Source: Ramlibacter henchirensis
GTDB taxonomy: Bacteria; Pseudomonadota; Gammaproteobacteria; Burkholderiales; Burkholderiaceae_C
DNA: 64,000 nt
Direction of reading: 5' to 3'
Assembly: GCF_004682015.1 (NCBI RefSeq)
Contig: NZ_SMLM01000002.1
Span: 248,001-312,000, forward strand
Below the pieces are notes generated by a model. It was not told the DNA's origin and did not search any database. It saw only the letters and a list, made by a program, of their open reading frames with translations. This document shows, piece by piece, positions 15,620 through 22,998 of the stretch (position 1 is its first letter; each line of letters begins with the position of its first letter). The position numbers were made by a program, and so were the translations under genes.

Positions 15620-16249
15620 TCACAGCTGCACGAAGAGATCGCGCACCGATTGCGTTTCCGGCAGCACGTACACCACGCCACGACGCGAGCCCAGGAGCGG
15701 CTCGATCACATCCACGTAGAAGGCCACCGGCACGACTACGCAGCCCAGCGATACGCGGCGCTCGTGCGGCTGCGAATGCTCCAGCCTCGCAGCGCGCACC
15801 TGGTGGGCACGGCCCGGGCGCAGCCGGTGCAACGCAAGCGCGGCGTTGTAGTCGAGCCAGATCACGTGCTCGCCTTCGAGGTTGCGGCCCGGCTGCGTGA
15901 GGAAGCGGCCGGCCGGCGTGGTTCGGTCTTCCGGGGCCAGCTCGCCGGTCTGTGCGCGCTCCCCGACGCCCGGCACGCTGTGGTCACCCGGCTCGGCGCC
16001 CAGCAGCACAGGCGTGCTCGCGAGCATCCGGCCGTTGCCTTCGAAGACGAACAGGCGCGCCGCCTTCTTGTCGACGATGAGGTAGGGGCGACCTCCTGCA
16101 TCGTGGGTGTCCTGCACGAACTCGGCCATCTCGCGCGCGTCGGCCGAAGGCTGCTGCCGCTCGAAGCCCGCATCGAGATTGCCCGCGGTGGCGGCGCACG
16201 CGACGACCCACGCGGCGCACAGCAGCGCCGCCCTGCTCTTCCATTGCAT
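15620..16249 (-). CDS. L,D-transpeptidase (YkuD domain), first of a tandem pair
   Basis: The start at 16249 gives 209 residues with a signal peptide (about residues 1-23). The YkuD catalytic domain spans about residues 50-205. It includes YLIVDKKAARLFVFEG, the TTPAGRF substrate loop, a conserved histidine in ALALHRLRP and the catalytic motif RRVSLGCVVVP, whose cysteine is the nucleophile. Such enzymes form 3-3 crosslinks in peptidoglycan or attach proteins to it, in the periplasm. A paralogue with the same layout follows at 16401-17195. Confidence 0.88.
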   Translation of the reverse strand: MQWKSRAALLCAAWVVACAATAGNLDAGFERQQPSADAREMAEFVQDTHDAGGRPYLIVDKKAARLFVFEGNGRMLASTPVLLGAEPGDHSVPGVGERAQTGELAPEDRTTPAGRFLTQPGRNLEGEHVIWLDYNAALALHRLRPGRAHQVRAARLEHSQPHERRVSLGCVVVPVAFYVDVIEPLLGSRRGVVYVLPETQSVRDLFVQL

Positions 16250-16400
16250 CCGAAAGTCCCCGTGTTCCCGCTGCGGGCGGGCTCTTCTGCGCTGCCGCAC
16301 CCGCAGCGGCTCAGCTTCCGGCAATGCTAGCGGCGCTCAGCAGCCGCAAGCCGGCATCGGGGATCGATGGATGGGTTCGCGCGGGAGCCCGTGCGCAAAT

Positions 16401-17195
16401 TCACGCGGGCGCGGTCCGTGTGCCGCGCCAGCGCGTGGCCACGTCGTAGGAGCCGAACTGCTGCTGCACCGGGCGCGTTTCGGGCAGCACGTAGACGACG
16501 GCGCCGGTGCCGCGCACCGCGGGCAGCAGGGCGTGTTCGTAGAAGTCCACGGGCAGGTTGATGCAGCCGAACGAGATGCGGTTGTCGTCCGGGGTTTCGG
16601 AGGCGAGGCGTTCCAGGCGGCGCTCGGCCTTCACGTTGGCGCGCACGCGATGCATGGACACCGCGAGGTCGTAGGAGACCCAGACGATGTCCTCGCCCTG
16701 GGCGTTGACGCCGGGTTCGGCCACGAACCGGCCGGCCGGCGTGGTCTTCTCCTCCGGCTGGATCTGCGACAACGGCTTCTCGCCGATGCCCGGTACGGCG
16801 TCGTCCCCGACCGCGGAGCCGATCAGGCTGGGCGTGTGCGCCACCAGCACGCCTTGCGGATCGAACAGCCACACGTGCGCCTGTTGCTTGTCGATCACGA
16901 CGTACGAGCGGCCGCCGGCATCTCCGGAATCCAGGGCCCAGTCGGCGACATGCCGCACGTCGGGCGTGGGCTGCTCGCCCGCGAACGTCGCGAACCGGGG
17001 AAGGTGCGGCGCGGACTTGAGCTTCGGCGCGACCTTCGCGGCGGGTTCACCCTGCTGCTGCGGCTGGCCATACCACCAGCCCACTGCCGCCGATCCGCAA
17101 AGGAGCGCCGCGACCAGGGTCGCGCGCACCCCATCGCCTTTCTTCGCAGGCTGATCGGTTCGCCGGGACGTCGTGGGGAGCCAGGGAAATCGCAT
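16401..17195 (-). CDS. L,D-transpeptidase (YkuD domain), second of a tandem pair
   Basis: This 264-residue paralogue has an N-terminal transmembrane anchor (about residues 24-42) instead of a clean signal peptide, then a Pro/Lys/Ala linker. The catalytic domain repeats the landmarks of its neighbour: YVVIDKQQAHVWLFD, EEKTTPAGRF, VSMHRVRA and the catalytic RISFGCINLP. The two genes are 151 bases apart on the same strand, so tandem duplication is likely. It probably acts on peptidoglycan from the inner membrane side of the periplasm. Confidence 0.88.
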   Translation of the reverse strand: MRFPWLPTTSRRTDQPAKKGDGVRATLVAALLCGSAAVGWWYGQPQQQGEPAAKVAPKLKSAPHLPRFATFAGEQPTPDVRHVADWALDSGDAGGRSYVVIDKQQAHVWLFDPQGVLVAHTPSLIGSAVGDDAVPGIGEKPLSQIQPEEKTTPAGRFVAEPGVNAQGEDIVWVSYDLAVSMHRVRANVKAERRLERLASETPDDNRISFGCINLPVDFYEHALLPAVRGTGAVVYVLPETRPVQQQFGSYDVATRWRGTRTAPA

Positions 17196-17211
17196 GGCGA
17201 GAGTCTCAACG

Positions 17212-17238
17212 AAAAAGGGCGGGCCCGCAGGCCCGCCC
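17212..17238 (-). terminator. Terminator after the Ser-rich protein gene
   Basis: GGGCGGGCC (17217-17225) pairs with GGCCCGCCC (17230-17238), loop CGCA. On the minus strand the stem is followed by TTTTT. It ends the gene at 17262-17900. Confidence 0.8.
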
Positions 17239-17261
17239 CTTGTGTGCGGCGGGCGTGCCGC

Positions 17262-17900
17262 TTAGTTGCGGTCGGCGCGGGCGGCGCGGCTGCCGCTGGC
17301 GTCGCTGGAGCTGCCCGAGCCCATCGTGCTGCTGCTGGAGCTGCTGCCGCTGGAACCCATCGTGCTGCCGCTGCTGCTGGGCGTGCTGGCCGAGCCGGAA
17401 GCGGTCGACGGCGAGCTGGCCGAGCCCGAAGAACCGGCGGTGGAGCCGGAGGCCGGGGGCGTCGTGCTGGAGCTGGAGCTCGAGCCGCCGCTGGCGCCCA
17501 TCGACGTGCCGCTGCTGCTCGGCGAGCTGCTCGAGCCGCTGCTGGCGCTCGGGGTGCTGGCGGAGCCGCTGGCGCTCGGGGTGCTGGTGGAGCCGCTCGC
17601 GGCCGGCGTGCTGCTGCTGCTCGAGGAGCTCGGGGTGCTGCTGGAGCCGCTGGCGCTCGAGCCGCTGGTGCTCGGGGTGCTGCCGGAAGCGCCCATCGTG
17701 CCGGTGGTGCCCGTCGACGTGGAACGGTCCTGCGGGTTGGTCGTGCCGGCGGTGCCGCTGGCGCTGCCGCTGCCGCCGCTGGTGCTGGAGGCGGAGCCGC
17801 TGGTGCCGCTGCCGGAAGCGCCGGCGCTCTGGGCGATGGCGTAACTGCCGAAGGCCAGGGCGGCCGCGGCCGCCACCGTGGTGAGGGTTGTCTTGATCAT
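17262..17900 (-). CDS. Secreted serine-rich low-complexity protein, function unknown
   Basis: The 212-residue protein has a signal peptide ending in AIAQS and then a mature region of about 190 residues made almost only of Ser, Gly, Ala, Thr and Pro. It contains recurrent units of the form GSASTPSxSG and several (T/S)MG(A/S)SG motifs. Both are shared with the Ser-rich lipoprotein at 837-1307, 16 kb away, although this one has no lipobox. It ends with a charged tail (RAARADRN). Its promoter carries the GTCCTACA box, and a terminator follows, so it is a single-gene unit. No known family is recognised. Confidence 0.7.
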   Translation of the reverse strand: MIKTTLTTVAAAAALAFGSYAIAQSAGASGSGTSGSASSTSGGSGSASGTAGTTNPQDRSTSTGTTGTMGASGSTPSTSGSSASGSSSTPSSSSSSSTPAASGSTSTPSASGSASTPSASSGSSSSPSSSGTSMGASGGSSSSSSTTPPASGSTAGSSGSASSPSTASGSASTPSSSGSTMGSSGSSSSSSTMGSGSSSDASGSRAARADRN

Positions 17901-17977
17901 GTCTAACTCCTTGATTCAACTGCCCACGAGGGGGTTCGGATGGAAAGGCGCCGGCAGTTGTTGGCACCGGCTGACCA

Positions 17978-18037
17978 AAGATTAGGTCGCCCCGCACGAG
18001 CCTCGAAGTGGGTTTAGAACGGCAGGGCCTGTAGGAC
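17978..18037 (-). promoter_or_regulatory. GTCCTACA-type promoter upstream of the secreted Ser-rich protein
   Basis: GTCCTACA (18037-18030, leftward) lies 51 bases before CCTAATCTT (17986-17978), a weaker form of the shared CCTAGAGT element. Confidence 0.45.
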
Positions 18038-18059
18038 CGCCACTGTCACGATTTGCTGC

Positions 18060-18248
18060 TCAGTAGCCGCGGCTCGAACCCTGCGGCAAGGCGCCGGAAG
18101 GCTCCCAGCCATCGAACTGCAATGCGGGGTTCGCGCACTCGAATCCGAGGGCGAATTCGTCGTCTCCCGCGGGGAGGTACGAGTGATCGCGCGCGTCGTC
18201 GGCGGCGGAGTCGAACGGGGACAGGAGTTGCTGCAGGAGGCGCGCCAT
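18060..18248 (-). CDS. Small acidic protein, function unknown
   Basis: The ATG at 18248 follows GGAAGG and gives 62 residues. It starts MARLLQQLLSPFDSAADD, an amphipathic segment, and continues with an acidic, aromatic part (EFALGFECANPALQFDGW). There is one cysteine. I know no family. A GTCCTACx box (18345-18338) lies upstream at the same distance as in other members of the group. Confidence 0.55.
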   Translation of the reverse strand: MARLLQQLLSPFDSAADDARDHSYLPAGDDEFALGFECANPALQFDGWEPSGALPQGSSRGY

Positions 18249-18287
18249 GGTGACTTCCCTTCCGGCGGTGTCGTCCGCCTCAGCAGC

Positions 18288-18345
18288 ATGATGGCCGGAT
18301 GAGCCACAGCGCGACATGGGCCGCCGCCGCACCGCACGGTAGGAC
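18288..18345 (-). promoter_or_regulatory. Possible GTCCTACC-type promoter upstream of the 62-residue protein
   Basis: GTCCTACC (18345-18338, leftward) differs by one base from the common box. At the expected 51 bases is CCATCATGC, a poor match to CCTAGAGT. The spacing supports the call more than the sequence does. Confidence 0.3.
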
Positions 18346-18350
18346 GGCGC

Positions 18351-18614
18351 CTACGCCTGGGCCCGGTGGTGCTCGGGAGGCTCGGTCTTGGAGACGCCGC
18401 GGATGTTCAGGGCGGCCAGCGCCACCTGCAGTGCGATGAGCGCCCACGCGCCGTCATGCCAGCCCCAGACGGCCCACAGCACGTTGCTCGCGAGGAAGAC
18501 CCAGAACCCCACGTTGCGGCGATCCTTGCGGTTGGAGGCCACCAGCCACGCGGCCAGCAGGCTGGCAGCCATGGCGGGCCACTGCAGCAAGTCGATCCAT
18601 TCGGAAAATTCCAT
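18351..18614 (-). CDS. Small multi-pass membrane protein, function unknown
   Basis: The start at 18614 gives 87 residues with three hydrophobic helices: WPAMAASLLAAWLVAS, VGFWVFLASNVLWAVWGW and GAWALIALQVALAALNI. The basic loop NRKDRRN between the first two suggests its cytoplasmic side. The repeated Trp/Gly pattern is reminiscent of half-size PnuC-like or semiSWEET-like proteins, but that is only a resemblance. The gene has a GTCCTACA box promoter only 17 bases from its start codon. Confidence 0.6.
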   Translation of the reverse strand: MEFSEWIDLLQWPAMAASLLAAWLVASNRKDRRNVGFWVFLASNVLWAVWGWHDGAWALIALQVALAALNIRGVSKTEPPEHHRAQA

Positions 18615-18622
18615 GGGCCGCA

Positions 18623-18680
18623 ACACTAAGGCGCGAGCGGCGCGGGCCGCGCCAGTGACAGCCCCCGGCGCCTGTAGGAC
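18623..18680 (-). promoter_or_regulatory. GTCCTACA-type promoter upstream of the small membrane protein
   Basis: GTCCTACA (18680-18673, leftward) is 49 bases before CCTTAGTGT (18631-18623). Confidence 0.45.
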
Positions 18681-18684
18681 TCGG

Positions 18685-19599
18685 TCAGGCCGCGGCGCGC
18701 CGCCCGAAGGTGCGCTTGGCCAGCGCGACGCCGCCCATCACCACGCCGCCCGCGACGATGCCCACTACCGCGTGGGCAAGCAGCGGCAGCAGCGTGCCCG
18801 CGAAGGCGGGCAGGCCCTCGGCCGCGTGCTCCACCGCGTGTTCGAGCGCCGGCACGCCGTGCGTGAGGATGCTGCCGCCCACCAGGAACATGGCCGCGGC
18901 GCCGGCCAGCGAGAGCGCCTTCATCAACCACGGCGCGATGCGCAGGATGGCGTTGCCCACCGAGCGGCGCACCCCCGCGCCGGTGCGCGCGAGCCACAGG
19001 CCAAGGTCGTCGAGCTTCACGATGCCGGCGACCAGGCCGTAGACGCCCACGGTCATCAGCGCCGCGATGCCCACGAGCACCGCGATGCGCGTGGGCAGCG
19101 CTTCCGCGGCGACGGTGCCCAGGGCGATGACGATGATCTCGGCGGACAGGATGAAGTCGGTGCGCACCGCGCCCTTGATCTTGTCCTTCTCCAGCGCGAT
19201 CACGTCGACGGCGGGATCGGCCAGCGTGCGCTCCAGCGCCCGCACCCGCGCGTGGTCGTCCTCGTGGTGCAGGAAGCGGTGGGCGATCTTCTCGAAGCCT
19301 TCGAAGCACAGGTACGCGCCGCCGATCATCAGCAGCGGCAGCACCGCCCAGGGCGCGATGGCGCTGATGGCGAGCGCCGTGGGTACGAGGATCAGCTTGT
19401 TGATCGCCGATCCCTTGGCCACCGCCCACACTACGGGCAGCTCGCGATCGGCCGCGACGCCGGACACCTGCTGCGCATTGAGCGCGAGGTCGTCGCCCAG
19501 GACGCCAGCCGTCTTCTTGGCCGCGACCTTGGTCAGAAGGGACACGTCGTCCAGGATCGTCGCGATGTCGTCCAGCAGGGCGAAGAAACTCGAGGCCAT
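18685..19599 (-). CDS. DUF808 family (YedI-type) membrane protein
   Basis: The start at 19599 gives 304 residues, the usual length of the family. The N-terminal MASSFFALLDDIATILDD and VAAKKTAGVLGDDLALNAQQV are diagnostic of DUF808/YedI, as is the central YLCFEGFEKIAHRF and ALEKDKIKGAVRTDFILSAEI. About six membrane helices are visible. The biochemical role is unknown. It ends 70 bases before the next leftward gene begins, so it need not be in the same unit. Confidence 0.9.
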   Translation of the reverse strand: MASSFFALLDDIATILDDVSLLTKVAAKKTAGVLGDDLALNAQQVSGVAADRELPVVWAVAKGSAINKLILVPTALAISAIAPWAVLPLLMIGGAYLCFEGFEKIAHRFLHHEDDHARVRALERTLADPAVDVIALEKDKIKGAVRTDFILSAEIIVIALGTVAAEALPTRIAVLVGIAALMTVGVYGLVAGIVKLDDLGLWLARTGAGVRRSVGNAILRIAPWLMKALSLAGAAAMFLVGGSILTHGVPALEHAVEHAAEGLPAFAGTLLPLLAHAVVGIVAGGVVMGGVALAKRTFGRRAAA

Positions 19600-19639
19600 G
19601 TGTGGTGGGTCCGTGTGTTGGGCGTGCCTATGATCGCTG

Positions 19640-19927
19640 ATGGATGACAGCGAGGTCGGTGCAGTGGTGTGGCGGGTGACGATCGGGGTGGGCGGCCCCA
19701 GCTTCGACGCGCCGCAGGACCAGACCCTGCTTCGCTCCGCCGAGGCCGCGGGATGGCCCTTCCCGAGCTCCTGCCGCAACGGCAGCTGCCGCACCTGCAT
19801 GCAGCGCATGCTCTCGGGCGAGGTGAGCTACCGGATCGAGTGGCCCGGCGTGCTCGCGGAGGAAAAGCGCGAAGGCTGGGTGCTGCCCTGCGTGGCGCAC
19901 CCGGCGGCCGACATCGTGCTGGAGTGA
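19640..19927 (+). CDS. Plant-type 2Fe-2S ferredoxin
   Basis: The protein has 95 residues and a single ferredoxin domain. The cluster motif is SSCRNGSCRTCMQR (Cys-X4-Cys-X2-Cys), with the fourth cysteine about 30 residues later in LPCVAHP. It would carry single electrons in the cytoplasm for an unknown reductase or oxygenase. It is divergent from the YedI-type gene, with 40 bases between the start codons, and faces a 59-residue gene on the other strand. Confidence 0.88.
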   Translation: MDDSEVGAVVWRVTIGVGGPSFDAPQDQTLLRSAEAAGWPFPSSCRNGSCRTCMQRMLSGEVSYRIEWPGVLAEEKREGWVLPCVAHPAADIVLE

Positions 19928-19938
19928 GGCGGCTCGCC

Positions 19939-20118
19939 TCACGTGTTCCCGTGGACGTACGGAGACCGTGGCTTCTGGTCCTCGCGCGCGGGATGCTTCC
20001 CGGCCTGGTCGTCCGGGTGATGGATGGTGTCGTTCGTCCCCTCGGGCACCTCGTCCTTCTCGGGCGGCGGCAACTCGTGCGGGGGCATGGTGTCGGGGGC
20101 GGAAGCGGGCTTGTTCAT
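19939..20118 (-). CDS. Very small hydrophilic protein (59 residues), function unknown
   Basis: A 59-codon frame runs from ATG 20118 to TGA 19939. The product begins MNKPASAPDTMPPHELPPP and ends RSPYVHGNT. It is rich in Pro, Asp, Glu and His and has no hydrophobic core. Support comes from the well-formed GTCCTACA promoter just upstream (20136-20171) and its resemblance to other tiny disordered products in this region. No strong ribosome binding site is seen: GAGGACCACCGTC precedes the ATG. Confidence 0.5.
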   Translation of the reverse strand: MNKPASAPDTMPPHELPPPEKDEVPEGTNDTIHHPDDQAGKHPAREDQKPRSPYVHGNT

Positions 20119-20135
20119 GACGGTGGTCCTCGCCC

Positions 20136-20171
20136 CACTCTAGGAACGCGGCCATGGCGGACATGTAGGAC
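20136..20171 (-). promoter_or_regulatory. GTCCTACA-type promoter with short spacing
   Basis: GTCCTACA (20171-20164, leftward) lies only 27 bases before a perfect CCTAGAGTG (20144-20136). This is 22-24 bases, about two helical turns, shorter than in the other promoters of the group. Confidence 0.5.
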
Positions 20172-20222
20172 GGCGGCGCATGGACACGGCCGTGCAGCGC
20201 GCCTGATGCATGATCCGGCTCC

Positions 20223-20957
20223 GTGACAAATCTCTCGCGCCTGCTCTTCCTTGCCGTCGCGCTGGTGGCCGTTCCGGCGGTTCGTGCTACGGCGCCGCGA
20301 TCCGAGGTGCCCTTCGAAGACACCATGGCCCAGCGCACGATGGCCTGCACCATCTGCCACGGTGCACAGGGCCGCGCCGGCCCCGACGGCTACTACCCGC
20401 GCATCGCCGGCAAGCCCGCCGGCTACCTCTACAACCAGCTGCTCAATTTCCGCGACGGCCGCCGCCACTACTGGCTGATGACGCGCCTGCTGGATCCGCT
20501 CTCCGAGGACTACCTGCTGGAGATGGCGCAGCATTTCGCGCAGCTGGACCTGCCGTACGCGCAACCGCCCACGCCGAAGGCGACGCCGGAAGTGCTCGAG
20601 CGCGGACGGCAGCTCGCGCTGCAAGGCGTCCCGGGCACGAACCTGCCCTCGTGCGCCGGCTGCCATGGCGAAGCGCTCACCGGCATCCAGCCGAACACGC
20701 CGGGCCTGCTCGGCCTCTCGCGCGACTACCTGAATGCGCAACTCGGCGCCTGGCGCACCGGGCAGAGGCGAGCGCATGCGCCCGACTGCATGGCGCAGAT
20801 CGCGCGCGCCCTCTCGCCCGAGGACCTGGTGGCGGTCGCCAGCTGGCTGGCCGCGCAGCCGCTGCCCGCGCAGCCGCGAGCGGTGGAGCACCTCGAGCAT
20901 CGGGCGCCGATGCCATGCGGCAGCGCGATCCTTCCGGCCGGGAGGCAGCGGCCGTGA
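20223..20957 (+). CDS. Diheme cytochrome c (c4-like)
   Basis: A GTG at 20223 gives 244 residues with a signal peptide ending near VRA. Two heme-binding motifs, CTICH (about residue 41) and CAGCH (about residue 142), lie in two similar halves, as in cytochrome c4. The segments GYYPRIAGKPAGYLYNQLLNFRDGRR and SRDYLNAQLGAWRTGQR are typical of this family. It should act as a periplasmic electron carrier. Its stop overlaps the GTG of the next cytochrome gene (GTGA), so the two are translationally coupled. Confidence 0.9.
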   Translation: MTNLSRLLFLAVALVAVPAVRATAPRSEVPFEDTMAQRTMACTICHGAQGRAGPDGYYPRIAGKPAGYLYNQLLNFRDGRRHYWLMTRLLDPLSEDYLLEMAQHFAQLDLPYAQPPTPKATPEVLERGRQLALQGVPGTNLPSCAGCHGEALTGIQPNTPGLLGLSRDYLNAQLGAWRTGQRRAHAPDCMAQIARALSPEDLVAVASWLAAQPLPAQPRAVEHLEHRAPMPCGSAILPAGRQRP

Positions 20958-22213
20958 AGCGGGTCCTGCTGGTCCTCGCCCTGCTCGTCCTGGCTGCCGC
21001 GGGCTGGGTCTGGTACGTGAACTACGGCGACCACGACCCCGGCCCGTCGGCCGCTGCGGGGCCGGCGTCGGTGGAGCGCGGTGCCTACCTGGCGCGCGTG
21101 GGCAACTGCATGGCCTGCCACACCGACCGCGGCGGCGCGGCGTGGGCGGGCGGCCGCGCGATCGACACGCCGTTCGGCATCGTCTATTCGAGCAACCTCA
21201 CGCCCGACGCCCGCACGGGCCTGGGTTCATGGACCGCCGACGACTTCTGGCGCGCCCTGCACCACGGCCGATCGCGCGACGGCCGGCTGCTCTATCCCGC
21301 CTTCCCCTACCCGAACTACACCGAGGTGACCCGCGCCGATTCCGACGCGATGCATGCCTACCTGCGCACCGTGCCCGCGGTCGAGCGCCAGAACACGCGG
21401 CACGCGCTGCGCTGGCCTTACAGCACGCAGGCCGCGCTGGCCGTGTGGCGCGCGCTCTACTTCCGCCCCGGCGTGTACGAGCCCGACCCCGAGCAATCGG
21501 CCGAGTGGAACCGCGGCGCCTACCTGGTGCGCGGCCTGGGCCACTGCGCGGCCTGCCACACGGCGCGCAACGTGCTGGGCGCCAGCAGCGAGATGATGGA
21601 CCTGTCGGGCGGCCTGATCCCGATGCAGAACTGGTACGCGCCTTCCCTCGCCGCGGCCAGTGAAGCGGGTGTCGCGCACTGGAGCCCCAAGGACATCGCG
21701 CGCCTGCTGCGCGACGGCGCGAGCGCGCAGGGCACGGTGCTCGGGCCGATGGCGGAAGTGGTGCTCTACAGCACGCAGTACCTCACCGACGCCGACGCGG
21801 TCGCCATGGGTGTGTTCCTGAAATCGCTGCCGCAGATCCCGCCTTCGGAGCCCGGCCCCACGCCGCCCGTCGATCCCAAGGTGGCCGAACGCGGCGCGCG
21901 CATCTACTCGCAGCACTGCGCCCAATGCCACGGCCTGCGTGGCGAAGGCGTGCCCGGCGCCTATCCGCCGCTGGCCGGCAACCGCGCCGTGACGCTGCCC
22001 ATCACCGCCAACCTCGTCCAGGTCGTGATGGGGGGCGGCTACCCGCCCGCGACGGAAGGCAATCCGCGCCCCTACGGCATGCCGCCTTACGTGATGCTGC
22101 TCAACGACGCCGACGTCGCCGCCGTGCTCACGCACCTGCGTACGTCGTGGGGCAATCGCGCGGGGCCGGTGAGCGAGCTGGACGTCGCCCGCCAGCGCGG
22201 CGGCCCGCGCTGA
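20954..22213 (+). CDS. Triheme membrane-anchored cytochrome c (dehydrogenase cytochrome subunit type)
   Basis: From the GTG at 20954 the protein has 419 residues. One N-terminal hydrophobic helix (VLLVLALLVLAAAGWVWYV) anchors it. Three heme motifs follow: CMACH, CAACH and CAQCH. The layout, with YLARVGNCMACHTDRGG, SSNLTPD and YPAFPYPNYTEVT, is that of the cytochrome subunit of alcohol, aldehyde or gluconate dehydrogenases, which passes electrons to ubiquinone or an oxidase. No dehydrogenase subunit is near, so the pair with the diheme protein is an orphan electron-transfer unit. Confidence 0.88.
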   Translation: MKRVLLVLALLVLAAAGWVWYVNYGDHDPGPSAAAGPASVERGAYLARVGNCMACHTDRGGAAWAGGRAIDTPFGIVYSSNLTPDARTGLGSWTADDFWRALHHGRSRDGRLLYPAFPYPNYTEVTRADSDAMHAYLRTVPAVERQNTRHALRWPYSTQAALAVWRALYFRPGVYEPDPEQSAEWNRGAYLVRGLGHCAACHTARNVLGASSEMMDLSGGLIPMQNWYAPSLAAASEAGVAHWSPKDIARLLRDGASAQGTVLGPMAEVVLYSTQYLTDADAVAMGVFLKSLPQIPPSEPGPTPPVDPKVAERGARIYSQHCAQCHGLRGEGVPGAYPPLAGNRAVTLPITANLVQVVMGGGYPPATEGNPRPYGMPPYVMLLNDADVAAVLTHLRTSWGNRAGPVSELDVARQRGGPR

Positions 22214-22216
22214 CGG

Positions 22217-22964
<748 letters not shown>

Positions 22965-22998
22965 GGCTGGCCAAGGCAAGCGGCTGCGCGCCGCGGCC

